Assembly: GCF_907164915.1 (NCBI RefSeq)
Contig: NC_061862.1
Span: 34,845,522-34,909,521, forward strand
Length of the DNA: 64,000 nt
From: Impatiens glandulifera
Lineage: Eukaryota > Streptophyta > Magnoliopsida > Ericales > Balsaminaceae
Reading direction: 5' to 3'
Part shown: positions 42,593 through 52,912 of the stretch, piece by piece
Layout of the letters: each line of letters begins with the position of its first letter
Position numbering within the stretch: the stretch's first letter is position 1
Position numbers and translations under genes: made by a program
Notes under the pieces: generated by a model
Databases searched by the model: none
What the model saw: the letters and a program-made list of their open reading frames with translations, nothing else
What the model was told of the DNA's origin: nothing

Positions 42593-43670
42593 TAATTGTT
42601 TCTTTCCTTATTTTTCACCTTAATGGGATTGGTAATTCAAAATTTCCATCTTTTAAAAATAATCACAATTTTATATTAATTATCAAACAATTAATAATAT
42701 ATAAAAGCTACATAAACATCAAATTATTTTCAATTCTCCCTTATTCCACGAAGATATCTCATTTGTTGACCTATCTCTATCAATAGTTTATTTTATTTAT
42801 AGAGAGAGAAGCACATGGGATAGGAATGAGAGAAATGGGAATTGAAAGAGAGGATTGAAATAAGACATGTAATTGTAAGTACATATTCAATTGAGCTCAT
42901 TTGGTTGAGACTTATTTTTTCTAATATAAATAAGTTGTTACATATTTACAAGTATCTAATAAATTAACATAGATAATATGTAACTAAGCTATTATAGAAT
43001 AAGTTGAAGTTAATAAATTGAAAATTTGATAAATCAAACTATGAACCGAATCCCCCTAAGTTGAGGCCAAAAAACATGGATCCAATTATCCATATATGTT
43101 TTTATATATCATCATCCTTTAATTTCATTTTCCATACAGTAAAGTCATGTGGTGGTGGAGGTGAGAGAAAAATGAAAACAGACAAAGAGAGAGAGACATA
43201 CACACTGCCCATTGTCAATTTTTTAAATCCCAAAAACAGTACCGTTTTGAAAGTGGGACCTACATCTCCTCCTCTCCCTATCATCATCTCAGTATAAAAT
43301 AATATATAGGACCCACCGCCACTATCTTTCACAAATTAAATAATAAATAAATCCCCAACAGGTGATGGATGGATCACACATTCACACTGTTGCAATTTTA
43401 TTTTAAATATAATTAACATTTTTTAAATAGTTCAGATAATTACTGTTCAAGGAAAGAAAGGGGATAATAAAGCAAATAAAAGATTCATTATTTTATTGAA
43501 TACTACTCTTAAATATATTATATATAAATTATGAAAGTCATCTAATTGTAACTATACAAAAACATGATAAAGAGAGAAAATTATAAATTATAAATAAAAA
43601 AAACAAACATTTTTCCTAACAAATGATAAGTTCATAAATTTTGGAGAAGGTCAATTAACTATTTATAAAA
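42593..43670. other. intergenic DNA
   Basis: No gene recognised. 43130-43330 is less AT-rich, with GTGGTGGTGGAGGTGAG and GTGGGACC/GGACCC words that recall a promoter or leader region, but no coding exon follows. Confidence 0.4.
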
Positions 43671-44115
43671 TTCTATTTAGTATTTAGTTTATTTGAATTG
43701 TTAATATTGAATGTGTTTTGATACACTTAATAGTTCCAATTTATTGTTTTATTTAATTCAAATCATCTAAGGCCTTGTTTGGGATTGCGGTTATTGTAAT
43801 AACCTAGAGGAGGGAAAATAAGTAATGATTGGTGATGATTTTGAGGAGATGAGAATATTATTGGTAAAATTAATTAAAAGGTATTGATATATAATAATAA
43901 AATAATAAATAATAATTTAAAATAAATGATATTTTAGTATTTTGGGTAATGAATTGAGTGATGTGATTGATGAAATGGAGAGTGAAAAGATGTTTGAGTG
44001 GATTGAGTTATTTAAATAACCCCAACCGAACAAGGCCTAAGTTATTCCTTAAATATTTTATTCTATGTTTAATTTTATTTATTCACAACTAGCTAAAATC
44101 ATTATATCAACTAGT
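43671..44115. repeat. segmental duplication, copy carrying a MITE
   Basis: 43671-43770 plus 44041-44115 align with 44792-44985 (shared ATTTAGTATTTAGTTTATTT, GTGTTTTGATA, TATTGTTTTATTT, TGTTTAATTTTATTTATTCA). The first copy is split by the MITE at 43771-44037. Confidence 0.7.
43771..44037 (+). mobile_element. Tourist-like MITE, family 1 (copy 2)
   Basis: 267 bases with ends GGCCTTGTTTGGGATTG and CCAACCGAACAAGGCC and a TAA duplication (43768-43770 and 44038-44040). It shares the interior with 50045-50309: ATTGGTGATGATTTTGAG and TATTTTAGTATTTTGG in both. The TAA target and size fit PIF/Harbinger-derived Tourist elements. Confidence 0.85.
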
Positions 44116-44424
44116 AAGATTCACGTGCGATTCACTCGAATAACAATTTAAATAAAATAAATTTAATAAATAATAATAATATGTACTTAATGTTTAAAAT
44201 TCTTAATAAATCACGAATAATATATTACAATAAAAAAAAATAGCATTTTTTTTTCAAATGAACCTCTTATCTCGTGACCTTACACTTTCATTTTGTCAAT
44301 TGAATATTTGATTTATATTTTTTAATATTGAACATTTTGACCTCACTCTTTGATTAATCAAATACTTATTCATATTTTTGTAACCACTTTCAATTGATAC
44401 CGACCTATTATCTCTCGGCAAACC

Positions 44425-44665
44425 ACATCTCAATCACACTTCGTTAAAGGGTTGTACTTGTTTTTTAGGTTGCAAGTTCGAAACATACATATAACATTTT
44501 TATTTTTATTTTTAACCGTTTTAAGTTTATGGGCGGGTCAACCCACAATCCGACCCAAATATTCATTTACTCTTACATATATATCCAAATTAACCACAGC
44601 TTTCGACCTGACAATCCGGATATTAAGCATCATTATATATATATATATATATATTTATTATATAA
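44425..44665 (+). repeat. SINE-like repeat (copy 1)
   Basis: It contains GTTAAAGGGTTGTACTTGTTTTTTAGGTTGCAAGTTCGAAACAT-like sequence; the part AGTTCGAAAC (44474-44483) is a good RNA polymerase III box B. It ends AAGCATCATTATATATA. The reverse complement of 58555-58735 aligns with it through the words AACCCACAATCCGACCCAA/AACTCACAATCCGACCCAA and CAATCCGGA. A weak box A lies upstream near 44440. Confidence 0.55.
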
Positions 44666-44677
44666 AGATATATTAGC

Positions 44678-45130
44678 AATGTTATCGATAGAAGAAGCAA
44701 CCAACAACCACATTTGATTTAGTTATATTTCCTTTTCCCATTCACATGCATCTTCCTCTCTTTCGTTTATAATCTATTAGCTAGATATAATATTTTATTT
44801 AGTATTTAGTTTATTTAAATTGTTAATATTTTAGTGTGTTTTGATATAATTAATCATTTAATTTTATTGTTTTTATTTATTCCAGATTATCAAATTTATT
44901 CGCTAAATACTTAATTATGTTTAATTTTATTTATACACAAATAATTTACTCGCTACAATTACTATATCAACTTATTTGTACTTATAAGTCAAATCAAACA
45001 AACAAACGATAAATCAATGATATCAATAGAAGAAAGCACCTTGTTTTAACCATAATCACATTTAATTGAGTTATATTTCTTTTTAATTGAGTTATATTTC
45101 TTTTTCCCATTCACACGCATCTTCCTAATC
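44678..45130. repeat. tandem segmental duplication
   Basis: 44678-44760 (TTATCGATAGAAGAAGC... TTCCCATTCACATGCATCTTCC) is repeated at 45014-45130 (ATATCAATAGAAGAAAGC... TTCCCATTCACACGCATCTTCC). 45062-45100 contains a further 20-base tandem duplication (TTAATTGAGTTATATTTCTT). The middle, 44792-44985, is the MITE-free partner of 43671-44115. Confidence 0.65.
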
Positions 45131-45429
45131 TATCAGTACTACTCCACTCCCTAAAGTTGTTTTTATTTCATTATAAAAATTATTAATTTCATTATCCCAA
45201 AATATTTCTATATATGATAAGAGATTTAACAGTAGTCATTAAATAAATACAATCCGATGTTCTATTATATTCATTCCAAAGTATAAAATATATATACAAG
45301 ATTATAACATTGAGATCCACTAACCTAGTCACTAATCTAGAGATCTCCAATATATTAATTAGGCAACCATATATAGAAAACCCAAGATAACTATTAGTTG
45401 ATTACATTTATTACATTCCGCAATACTAA

Positions 45430-46950
45430 GTGGGTGGGCGATGTATGTTAAGATTAGATCAAAATTCTTCAAAAAGAACTCTCGGAAGCCCTTTGTGAAG
45501 ATATCCGTAAGTTGAAAATGAGCTGGGACATGAAGAACTCGAATCTGTCCGTGTGAGACTTTCTCACGAACAAAGTGAATGTCCATCTTAATGTGCTTGG
45601 TCCATTGATGCTGAACGGATTACTAGAGAGATAGATAGTACTCATATTATCACAGTAAACAAGAGAAGAGGTGGGAACCGGGAAATGAAGTTCTAAGAGT
45701 AAATTTTGTATCCAGCAAGTTTTCGAAACCACATTCACAACTGCCTGATACTCATTCTCGGCACTAGAACAAGACAAAGTGGTTTGACGCTTAGCCGACC
45801 AAGATATTAGATTATCTCCCAAAAAGACACAATAGCTAGTTAGACGTCGAACGACGTGTGTCCAAGCACCCACCACAGTCAGCATCAGTGTAAGCCAAGA
45901 GGGATGTAACATAGGATGGAGACAAATGAAGGCCAAAATCAAGAGTTCCCTAAATATACCAAATAATTCTTTTTAGAGCCACCATGTGTACCTCCCGGGG
46001 ATATTCATGCATGAAAAGACAAACCAGTTGAACTGCATACGTGATATCAGGATGAGAAAACGTCAAATATTACAGAGCACCAACTAGGCTACGATACAAA
46101 GAAGAATCTGACACAAGAGAAAAGACTAAAGCCCCAAGTTTCAGTGTGGTATCAACCGGCGTAGTCAAAGGCTTATAAGATGACATATCGCACGATCTAT
46201 AATCTTAGACGCATACTTTCATTGAGAGATGAACATACCATTTGCATGAGGCCTTACCGAAATGCCCAAAAAATAATGCTAGTGACCCAAATCCTTCATA
46301 GAAAATTTCCTACTCAAGCTGGAGATGAAGAATCGACGGAGAGAGTCAGAGTATGTCATTAACATACAATAAAAAATATGTCATTTTCTCACCCCTAGCA
46401 AAACACAAATAATGAGTGATCTGAAATAGTCCGGGAAAAACCAAGTGTGGACACAAAATCCGTAAAGCGTTTGTTCCAAACTCGAGGAGCCTACTTCAAA
46501 CCATATAATGATTTCTTTAAACGACAAATATGATGAGAAAATGAGGAATCTCTGAACCCAAGAGGTTGATGTATGTATACAACATCATAAGATTTTCATA
46601 AAGAAAAACATTCTTTAAATCAAGTTGGTGAATTGACCATTTCTTTGATAGGGCAAGACTAAGGACCAACCGAATAGTAGTCAGTTTGACAACAACACCG
46701 AAAGTCTCCCCACAATCATCGCCAACATGTTGAGTTTTCCATCACCTACAAGACGGGCTTTATGCCTCTCAAAAGAATCATCAGTAAGTTCTTTATGAGT
46801 AAAAACTCATAAAGAACGAATAATATTAACATCACTCGGATAAGGAACTAACTTTCATGTCTTATTAGAAATTAAAGCATTAAACTCTTCTTATATGGCT
46901 AACTTTCTATTTGGATCCTATAGGCTACAGGGTTACGAAGTTGAGATTTA
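45430..46950 (-). pseudogene. copia reverse transcriptase and RNase H (decayed)
   Basis: The RNase H part is clear on the minus strand: NLISWSAKRQTTLSCSSAEN (about 45815-45760), YCDNMSTIYLSSNPF (about 45655-45610) and LTDIFTKGF near 45500. Upstream to 46950 there are fragments of the reverse-transcriptase core across several frames, including the region corresponding to the YVDD block near 46360. Confidence 0.85.
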
Positions 46951-48115
46951 ATTAGATCCAGCATAAAGAGGGTTAAAAATATGTTAAGACTGAAACACCC
47001 CCACTGACTTCGAGTGACCGATCGAAGAGAAGAGGGAGGATGGACGGAGAAGGAGGGGGATGGGGAGGAGGTGGAGGTGGAGGTGGAGGAGGAGGTGGAG
47101 ATGAAAGTGTAGACTAATGGTGAATCACATATGGTGATGGAAGATCATCGAGAAAATCATACGAGAGTGGAATGGACTAAATTTCAACAAAAGAAAAACA
47201 AGACTCGTCAAAGATGACCTGACAACAAATAATGTTTTTATCACTTGGTATGCACTTATAGCCCTGGTGATTCGGTGGGTATCCAAAAAAGACACATAAG
47301 GTAGAACGTGGAAAAAGTTTATGAATCGTTGTGGATAAAAATATAGGGTAACACAAATACCCAAACACATGTAAATGGTCACACGTTGGATCTTTTCAGT
47401 ACAAATGTTGTAACGGAATAACATATTCCATGTGTTTATAGTGAAGAATATTTAGGAGTTTTGTGCCATTTGGAGAGCAAGATGCCAAAATGAGGTGAAT
47501 ATCTTGGCATGAATGAGTAATGTACGAATTATATTATTGATAGTACGTAATTGTCTCTCGGCCTTGTCGTTTTGAGACGAAGTGTGAAGACATGAGAAGC
47601 AAAAGGTCATCCCATGCATGACACAAATTCTCTAAATGAATGATTATCAAATTCTCTCTCATTATCACATTGAAAAGATTTTATATCCCTCTCAAATAGG
47701 GCTTTGACGAGTGCCCAAAATTGCAAGAAATCACTAAGCACTTTGGATTTATGTGATAAAGGAAAAGTCCACAAAAAGACTAAAATTCATAGAGAAACAA
47801 AACATAATATCTATGACCCATAGAACTTAATACATGAGACATCCATACATCACATTGAATAATGTCAAACGGTAATAAAGAAATCGAAGTAGAAGCCTTA
47901 AACGACAAACGAACATGTTTTTCGCAATAAACGCGAAGGACAAATATGAGAAACATGTTGTTTATTATAGTGAATTAATTTATTTAATCTAAAAGATTCA
48001 AAACTAGAGTTGTTAGGATGACCCGGGCGACTATGCCACAAGGATGGCGACAAAGTAGTAAAAATAGAAGTCGACACTTGACTCTCATTTGTGACCGGAT
48101 ATAGATCCTCCAACT
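46951..48115 (-). pseudogene. copia integrase region (decayed)
   Basis: The pre-integrase zinc segment LWHSRPGHPNNSSFES (near 48040; normally WHxRLGH) starts it. The core is broken into several frames down to about 47120, where FLDTHRITRAISAYQV-like wording of the copia post-core FxGYPxxxKGY segment is seen. A GGAGGTGGAGG low-complexity tract (47040-47100) encodes a proline run in the linker. Confidence 0.65.
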
Positions 48116-48126
48116 GTCACATCTTA

Positions 48127-49340
48127 TTAGACACGTCCCCGTCCAAAAATCCTTAACAAAAAACCAAGAGGATCAAACTCAACCGACATAGAATTATCCG
48201 TAGTGAATTTACGGACATAAATTAATTTTTTAACAAGAGAAAGAGCATAAAGAACATTATTCAAGGTAAGTTTAGAATTCGAAGAAGAAATAGTGGTATG
48301 CCCAATACCTAAAACTGAAATCGTATTACCATTACCTACAAGAATATCATGTTTAATGCTTGAATTGAAGTAAGACGAAAGAATACCTTGTCGAGATGTC
48401 ATGTAGGACGTCGCACTAGTGTCCATGTACCATGTCGGATCAAGAGACATAATACAAAGGGTATACATGGCCTCTCTAATGTCCGTCGGAGTTGGTGGAC
48501 ACCGATCCATGTATGCTTGCGGACGCGGGCCAATGAAACCCAACTGATGTTGTGGCGTCGACAAACGAGAGCTGGAAGAAGGTCTTTTCCATTGAGCTGT
48601 TGGATACGAGCATGAAGGAGAAGCCCATGGTCACTGCAAAGACAATGATGGTGGGCTTGAATGACCAGTCCATTGTTGCGGGTATGGAGAAGGAGGTTGA
48701 CTTTAGACTTGGTATTGGGACGGCCCCGATCGACCCCCATTACGAGAGCCCTTCTTTTTTGGTTTCTTCCGAGATCCCCATGATGACATACGTTGTGACC
48801 CATTCGTGTTAGATGCGTCGGAGACAAGAGCCAAACCCGACGTCGGTATCGAACTAGAGGTCGTCCGCTTCGCCAAGCTAAATTCCTCCAAAATCAACAT
48901 GGATCGCGCTTGGTAGAATTAAAGCAAAAGATCACTCTATTAGAGTAACGTCGCCACCTAGTTGTACACATCTGTTAGGCCCGCAACCAACTACAACCGA
49001 GACGACCGTTCAAGACCAGGCTACTGACGTCCTGAAACTGATCGGCCAGGACTTTGAGACATTGATAATAAGCCAAGACCCCAGAAAAATCCGCCATAAT
49101 GGTGATGGAAAATTCTTGCTCGAGGGAAATCGCACGAGAACGACGATTATCTTGAAAAATCCCACGTAGTTGTGTCTAGGCTTACTCGGGTGTAAAATCT
49201 GGTTCTAAGATTGTGTAAAGGTGATCATGTGAAATTGTGGCATAGATCCACTAAAGGATAGTGGCATCGAGAGTTAACCACATATCTTTCTCTTCATCCA
49301 TCGATGGCGGCGGTAGAACAGGAACTGACGGTATGATGTG
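48127..49340 (-). pseudogene. copia gag C-terminus and protease (decayed)
   Basis: The protease core is DPTWYMDTSATSYMTS (about 48440-48390; DTGATSHM in active relatives, so the catalytic Gly appears replaced by Ser). It is followed by VGNGNTISVLGIGHT. Upstream, IGPRPQAYMDRCPPTPTDIR is the proline-rich gag-protease junction typical of one plant copia lineage. The gag body to 49340 is spread over several frames. Confidence 0.75.
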
Positions 49341-49725
49341 ATGAAAGACCCGATGAGAACAGACATGGATCTTGAACAAATTTGTCCATGTCGTGTATTA
49401 AACGTTTTCCTACTCAAGAATAATAAAGACGTGATTTTTTATGTTGGAAATGGAAAGGGTCGGGTGAAATCTTTATTTGTTACTCTTCATCGAAAAAGAA
49501 AAGTGATTGAAGAAAAGTTAAATAGAAGATTAAATGTTGGGATACGACGTAAAAGAGTGATTGAAGAGAAGATAGTAGAAAATGGACTGTTAGGTTAGGG
49601 CGCGGCGGAAGAGAGAAGAGAGAAAAACCATAGGCTCTAAGAGATCTTCAATATATTAATTATGTCGATCATGGATAGAAATCCCAAGATAAGTATTAGT
49701 TGATTACATTTATTATTTATTTATT

Positions 49726-50044
49726 AAATTAATTATTTTTATAATTTTTATAATTTTTTTTCTTGTATATAATGCCTCCTTTAAATTCTGATTATTTAAA
49801 TAACTAATAAATTATTTTAAAAAAATAATTATTTAGGTACAAATATATTAATATATAATGATAAAATTATTGTTTTTTAATATAAAATATTTTAATAAAT
49901 TGAATAATATAATTGATAAGAAGATAAATGAAAATATAGTAATTAAGTTAATTACAAAAAAAAAAAATCAATAGTCCCAACCACCAACCAAACCACATGC
50001 ATAATATATAATTTATTCAAGACCATAATATATATATATATATA
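49726..50044. other. AT-rich intergenic DNA
   Basis: Nothing recognised beyond an AT dinucleotide run (50030-50044) next to the MITE. Confidence 0.45.
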
Positions 50045-50309
50045 GGCCTTGTTCGGATTAGGGTTATTTGAATAACCTGGAGAGAGAGAAAAATAATGAT
50101 GGTTGATGATTTTGAGAAGATAATGATTATTTTTGGTAAAAAAACTTAAAGGTTATTGATATATATAAATAAAATAAAAAATAATAATTTAAAATTGAGG
50201 GTATTTTAGTATTTTGGTTAATGAAATGAGTGATGTGATTGGTGAAAAGTAATTGATTGGAAAAGTGATTTAGTATAGATTAAATAAAAAATCTTAAAAG
50301 AACAAGGCC
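50045..50309 (+). mobile_element. Tourist-like MITE, family 1 (copy 3)
   Basis: 265 bases with ends GGCCTTGTTCGG (50045) and GAACAAGGCC (to 50309), and ATA on both sides (50042-50044 and 50310-50312). The interior is collinear with 43771-44037. Confidence 0.85.
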
Positions 50310-50312
50310 ATA

Positions 50313-51081
50313 GTTTGTTTCTCCTTGGATGCCAATTAACTCTAATTTGAAATATAAAAATGGTTAAAATGGACAAAAGAATTGACGTGTTAAAAGACAT
50401 ATACAAGTGACAAGTTGCTTAAATAATAATAAAATTGAAATTGTATTGTAAGCTAACAGTAATCTTTTCAATCTTATAAATTCCAAATATTGTATGTACG
50501 TATATTTCCATAGCCCATACGCACCCTTTCTGGTGGGTGGTTTGATTTTGTCACAATGTATAAATCCCCAACGAAATCAACATCACTTATCTTCATTGTA
50601 TTTTATTTAAATATTACTAAAAATTAAAAATTGGGTACGTACGTAATTGATCATAACAGTAGTCGTATATATGAGACATTATTTGAAATTGACATCCTTA
50701 AAATTGAGAAGGGGAAAGCTAACTACCACAATGGGATCAAACTCATGCATGCAGGCAGGAGTGAAATTGACATATTTGAATGTATTATATATTATATAAT
50801 ATGATGGATGAATCCAAGTAAATAAAAGTAAGGATTTTGACATTGTTATATATTATAAATAAATAAAAAGATGAAAGGGTATGGAATACATTTGATCAAG
50901 ATCTAGACGCCGTATATCTATATAAAATGTGTCATTTAAGTAAGTTCCTAATTAATGACGTCGTCGTATATAGGCCTAAGGAAGGAGAGTGGAAAGAGGG
51001 TCCTAAGAAAAGGTAATACCCATTTTCTCAGTTGGGGTTAGTTTGATTCACCTTATTCTCTCTTTATAATTTCTTTGCATT
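50313..51081. other. intergenic DNA
   Basis: AT-rich; no gene or element recognised. The patch 50930-51000 (GACGTCGTCGTATATAGGCC) is less AT-rich but has no identifiable feature. Confidence 0.4.
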
Positions 51082-51089
51082 CCTAATTA

Positions 51090-51553
51090 TATGGATGACA
51101 ATGGGGCGGTTCGGGGCGGGGAATTCATTTACCATCCCTGTCCCGTTTTAATTTCGAGGATTTTTTTAATACCATCTTCGTCCCGTTCGATTTTTTTCGG
51201 TTTCGGAGAATCCCGCGAGACACCGTTAATAATTTTTCTTTTAAAAAAAAAATAAAAATTATATAATAAAATTATATAAACGAATTTTTTTAATATAATA
51301 TATATTAAAATTTTAAATTATTATAAAGATATAACCTTACTATTCTTACAAAAATATAGTAAATAAATAAATATATTGGTGATTTAATATAATTAATTAT
51401 ATTTATGGTGTTCGGGGCAGAATCGGGGTGAAATCGGAGCGAGGGACATAAATACCATCTCCGCACCATTTCCGTTCAGTTTCGGGGAAAAACCATCTCA
51501 AACGGGACAATTCGGTTCGGTTTTCGCGGGGCGATTTCAAATTGTCATCCCTA
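51090..51553. mobile_element. hAT-type MITE with an 8-bp target duplication
   Basis: The left end TATGGATGACAATGGGGCGG (51090) and the right end ATTGTCATCCCTA (to 51553) are inverted repeats. The flanks CCTAATTA (51082-51089) and CCTAATTG (51554-51561) match at 7 of 8 bases, the length expected for hAT. The ends are GC-rich (GGTTCGGGGCGGGG and CCGTCCCGTT words), the middle AT-rich. There is no coding sequence. Confidence 0.8.
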
Positions 51554-51561
51554 CCTAATTG

Positions 51562-52659
51562 TTTTTTAAAAATGATTGGGAGATGGAATTTAGATGAGGA
51601 AATGGAAAGAGAATAAAACACAATTTATTGGCAGAAAATATAAAATAACTTTTCTTTTTTCTTTCTTTTTCTTCACATTTTGTTCATTCTCTTCCCAATT
51701 TATCTCTTCCAATTATATAAGTTTTTAATTATATACATGCGCATCTTACTTATTTAGGTTATTTAGGGTTTTTTCAACTTTAAGTTTAATTCAATTTATT
51801 AGTAACAATAAATTATTTTACAGTATTTATTATGGGAAATAAGATCAATAAAACTAACTATTGGGGAAAGGGTTGTCCCTAAGCCAAACAGGTCCCAGTC
51901 AGAAGACAGGTCTTTCTTTTTCTCTCTCTTTTCAGAAGTGCAGAAGAGTACGTACAGTGGGGAGAGAGAAATGAGATGGCCATGCACAAAGACAAGGGGA
52001 GGACCCCAGCTGGTGGGTACCCTCTCTATATAGGGCATCTCTTTTGGCCCTTCTCTCATATATGAATGAAACATATTTGTCTTGGGATTGAGTCATTCAA
52101 ATGAATTAAACAAATTCATATGGGCTTATTTTGAAAATAATATTATTTAATCAATAGAATATGTTAGAAGAATATATCAAAAAAAATTACAAAAGAAAAT
52201 AAAGATGTATAAATAAGCGAATATCAAAAAAACAAGTCTATCATCACTAATATTATGTAAACATAAAAAATTAGGTAAAAATAAATAAATTAATTAATCA
52301 TGGCTTATTAGTAGAAATAACTTATATATAAATATAAATATTTTATTATTTTCTAAATTAGATTTATATATTCATTATAAACTTATACACATATATTTAT
52401 TTTAAAATATAAACCTATATTATTATTATTATTATTTTATATAATTAATTAATTTAATAAAAAATATAATTAATAATTAAGTCAATTATATAAAAGAAAA
52501 AAACATAATGAAAATGATAGGAAAAAAAGCTGATAAAACTAAATAGAAAATTGTATTTTAAATATGTAATATCTTTGAATATAATTTTTGTCCGTTAAAA
52601 TAATTATACCAGATTTCTCACGAAGAAAAATGAGTTTTCATTCTCCTTATAAAATCTTA
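51562..52659. other. intergenic DNA
   Basis: 51870-52080 is conspicuously less AT-rich (GTCCCTAAGCC, GACAAGGGGAGGACCCCAGC, and TCTATATAGGGC with a TATA-like core) but has no convincing open frame. The rest is AT-rich. Confidence 0.4.
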
Positions 52660-52912
52660 GCTTGTGTTCGGTATGAGTTTTTCAAATAATTCCGTACAAA
52701 TCAAACACCATCTCGCTCTTCTCTCATCAATCATATAACTTAATTTATTAATTAAAATATTCTTTATTTTTAAATTATTATTATTTATTTTATTATATAT
52801 ATTAATACTTTCAAGTCTTTGTACTAAAAAAAATCATGACATTCTCCAAATTATCCTCATCATTTATTATTTTTTCTCTCTTAATTTTTAAATAACCTGC
52901 TACCTAGTAAGA
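52660..52912 (-). mobile_element. Tourist-like MITE, family 1 (copy 4, one end lost)
   Basis: It begins GCTTGTGTTCGGTATG, then TCATCAATCATATAACT, and runs to TTTTTAAATAACCTGCTA, which is the reverse complement of the family's TTTGAATAACCTGGAGAG-like start. It has the inverse orientation of 50045-50309. The second GGCC end is not recognisable. Confidence 0.5.

Larger units (their letters stand above)
45340..49725 (-). mobile_element. decayed copia element with very short detectable LTRs
   Basis: Minus-strand order: gag (about 49340-48450), protease, integrase, reverse transcriptase, RNase H (to about 45430). About 70 bases at 45348-45413 and 49640-49708 are direct repeats (both contain AATATATTAATTA and TATTAGTTGATTACATTTATTA). 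They adjoin the RNase H end and a decayed primer site (CTTAGAGCC on the minus strand, near 49635). They are either very short LTRs or a surviving part of longer ones. Many stops are present; it is dead. Confidence 0.8.

Noticed and set aside
42000..43330. Less AT-rich patches as hidden exons
   Set aside because: No frame carries a recognisable domain and no consistent splice pattern was found on either strand.
52025..52065. miR399-like stretch on the minus strand (GGCCAAAAGAGATGCCCTA)
   Set aside because: It lacks two internal bases compared with the miR399 family and no complementary arm occurs within hairpin distance.
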